Positions 63,274-64,000 of a stretch of 64,000 bases of DNA are shown in pieces. The DNA lies in contig NZ_JAUOEL010000002.1 in the NCBI RefSeq assembly GCF_030540765.1, positions 744,001 to 808,000 on the forward strand, in the 5' to 3' direction. The position numbers and the translations under genes are program-made. How positions within the stretch are numbered: position 1 is the stretch's first letter; each line of letters starts with the position of its first letter. The notes below the pieces were generated by a model, which was not told the DNA's origin, did no database searches, and saw only the letters and a program-made list of their open reading frames with translations. The DNA is from Flavivirga jejuensis (GTDB lineage: Bacteria > Bacteroidota > Bacteroidia > Flavobacteriales > Flavobacteriaceae).

Positions 63274-63846
63274 GTGGAAATCCCTGAGTTATATTTTAAG
63301 ACAGATACAGAATGGCGCGACTGGTTACATAAAAATCATGACGCTTCCAGCGGTATTTACCTCATCCTTTATAAAGTAGAAAACAAAGAACCTTCCATGC
63401 GATGGGAAGAAGCTGTAAAAGTAGCGCTTTGTTATGGTTGGATAGATTCCACAGTAAAAAGTTTAGGTAACGGAAAACGTCGACAACGCTTCTCTCCAAG
63501 AAACCCAAAAAGTGTATGGAGCGCCTTAAACAAAAGATATATAAAAGAATTAACCGCCAACAATTTAATGCACAAAAGTGGCCTTAAAATTATTGAGATC
63601 GGTAAAAAAAATGGAAGCTGGACAGCTTTGGATGCTGTTGAAAAAGGCATTATTCCAGAAAGTTTACAAAATGCCTTTGATAAAAACCCTAATGCTTTTA
63701 AAAATTATCAAAACTTTGCACCTTCTTACCGAAAAGGGTATTTGTATTGGATCAATCAAGCCAAAAGAGAAGAAACCAGACAAAAACGCATTGCTGAAAT
63801 TATTAGACTGTGTGAGGCCAATATAAAGGATAGAGGGAATTGGTAA
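63274..63846 (+). CDS. YdeI/OmpD-associated family protein
   Basis: 190 residues starting with GTG, 5 bp after the M1 stop. Motifs: TDTEWRDWLHKNHDASSGIY, EAVKVALCYGWIDSTVKSLG, RRQRFSPRNPKSVWSALNKR and APSYRKGYLYWINQAKREET, matching the YdeI/bacteriocin-protection family. No signal peptide. Function is poorly defined. The close spacing to the M1 gene suggests co-transcription. Confidence 0.88.
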   Translation: MEIPELYFKTDTEWRDWLHKNHDASSGIYLILYKVENKEPSMRWEEAVKVALCYGWIDSTVKSLGNGKRRQRFSPRNPKSVWSALNKRYIKELTANNLMHKSGLKIIEIGKKNGSWTALDAVEKGIIPESLQNAFDKNPNAFKNYQNFAPSYRKGYLYWINQAKREETRQKRIAEIIRLCEANIKDRGNW

Positions 63847-63851
63847 AAGAT

Positions 63852-64000
63852 CTACAACTTAATGATCTTAAAATTTTCTTTATCAATATTTAAAAAATAA
63901 ATACCGTTACTTAAATGGCTAATATTTAATTCTATTTCAGAAGTATTTATTGTTTTACTTAACAGCTTATTTCCGTTTATCGAAAACAGATTAATTGTTC
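63852..64000 (-). CDS. T9SS type A sorting domain, C-terminal end of a partial gene
   Basis: Runs off the right edge. The last 49 codons read INLFSINGNKLLSKTINTSE, then HLSNGIYFLNIDKENFKIIKL, the standard type IX C-terminal sorting domain with the GIYFL core and a basic-hydrophobic end. The protein is exported; the passenger domain is not in the window. Confidence 0.8.
   Translation of the reverse strand, partial: TINLFSINGNKLLSKTINTSEIELNISHLSNGIYFLNIDKENFKIIKL

Noticed and set aside
1-64000. tRNA, rRNA, CRISPR array, prophage or transposase
   Set aside because: No cloverleaf or T-loop GGTTCRA pattern, no regular spaced repeats, no integrase or transposase motifs on reading both strands; a computed search could still reveal a degenerate one.

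Overview
The window is AT-rich (roughly one third G+C by eye) and looks like the chromosome of a marine-type Flavobacteriaceae (Bacteroidota). The evidence is consistent across the window: type IX secretion C-terminal sorting domains, FecR/ECF-sigma/TonB-receptor regulation, SusC-style STN domains, a CarB without the C-terminal MGS domain, DUF5777 and DUF4199 proteins, the Bacteroidota-type GlmU fusion, and promoters with a TANNTTTG -7 box and almost no Shine-Dalgarno sequences. I see no tRNA, rRNA, CRISPR array, transposase, integrase or phage module.

Layout. 1-1763: leftward ECF sigma, FecR anti-sigma and the first codons of a TonB-dependent receptor. 1882-6192: rightward envelope block with an acidic lipoprotein, a membrane-anchored OB-fold protein, a T9SS-secreted protein, a DUF5777 barrel, a monohaem cytochrome c lipoprotein and YceI. 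6188-10632: leftward surface coiled-coil protein, carB and rpmH; a decayed copy of the carB 3' end plus its terminator sits on the far side of the surface-protein gene. 10930-16148: TPR membrane protein, lytic transglycosylase, alpha/beta hydrolase, GNAT, lipocalin-like lipoprotein, mtaB. 16295-20845: ABC ATPase, membrane protein and family-5 solute-binding lipoprotein. 20850-24789: YhhN, small membrane protein, PD40 protein, GlmU-like enzyme, rpmE2. 24946-30179: DUF4199, glycosyltransferase, phosphosugar mutase, MsbA-like exporter. 30473-32009 and 35867-37331: two further ECF sigma operons, each with a membrane protein and a periplasmic LTXXQ/Spy-like protein. 33383-35355: a YHYH - MORN - SCO lipoprotein operon. 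37403-44328: rsmB-like gene, fructosamine kinase family gene, an unclassified two-gene pair, purL.

46347-50696 is an anaerobic pyruvate formate-lyase operon (pflB, pflA, OFA-family MFS transporter) with hairpins between genes and a palindrome of Crp/Fnr type placed near -41 of a visible promoter. 51336-59796 is a fatty-acid degradation locus: acyl-CoA ligase, then MarR - fadN - fadA - fadE (same order as the Bacillus fadNAE operon). A perfect 22-bp palindrome over the MarR promoter is the probable autoregulatory operator. 60029-63268 holds an M28 and an M1 peptidase; the window ends in a YdeI-family gene and the last codons of a T9SS-sorted protein.

Most of the window is ordinary flavobacterial chromosome. 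The less ordinary items are small: a three-copy MITE-like family, a second MITE-like element, a REP-type palindrome read in frame inside purL, the carB 3' duplication, a nonsense-mutated four-helix-bundle gene between inverted repeats, a DUF6934-like protein with a CX3CX3CX3C stripe next to a 56-residue gene, and the haem/barrel/YceI and YHYH/SCO clusters whose functions are not established.
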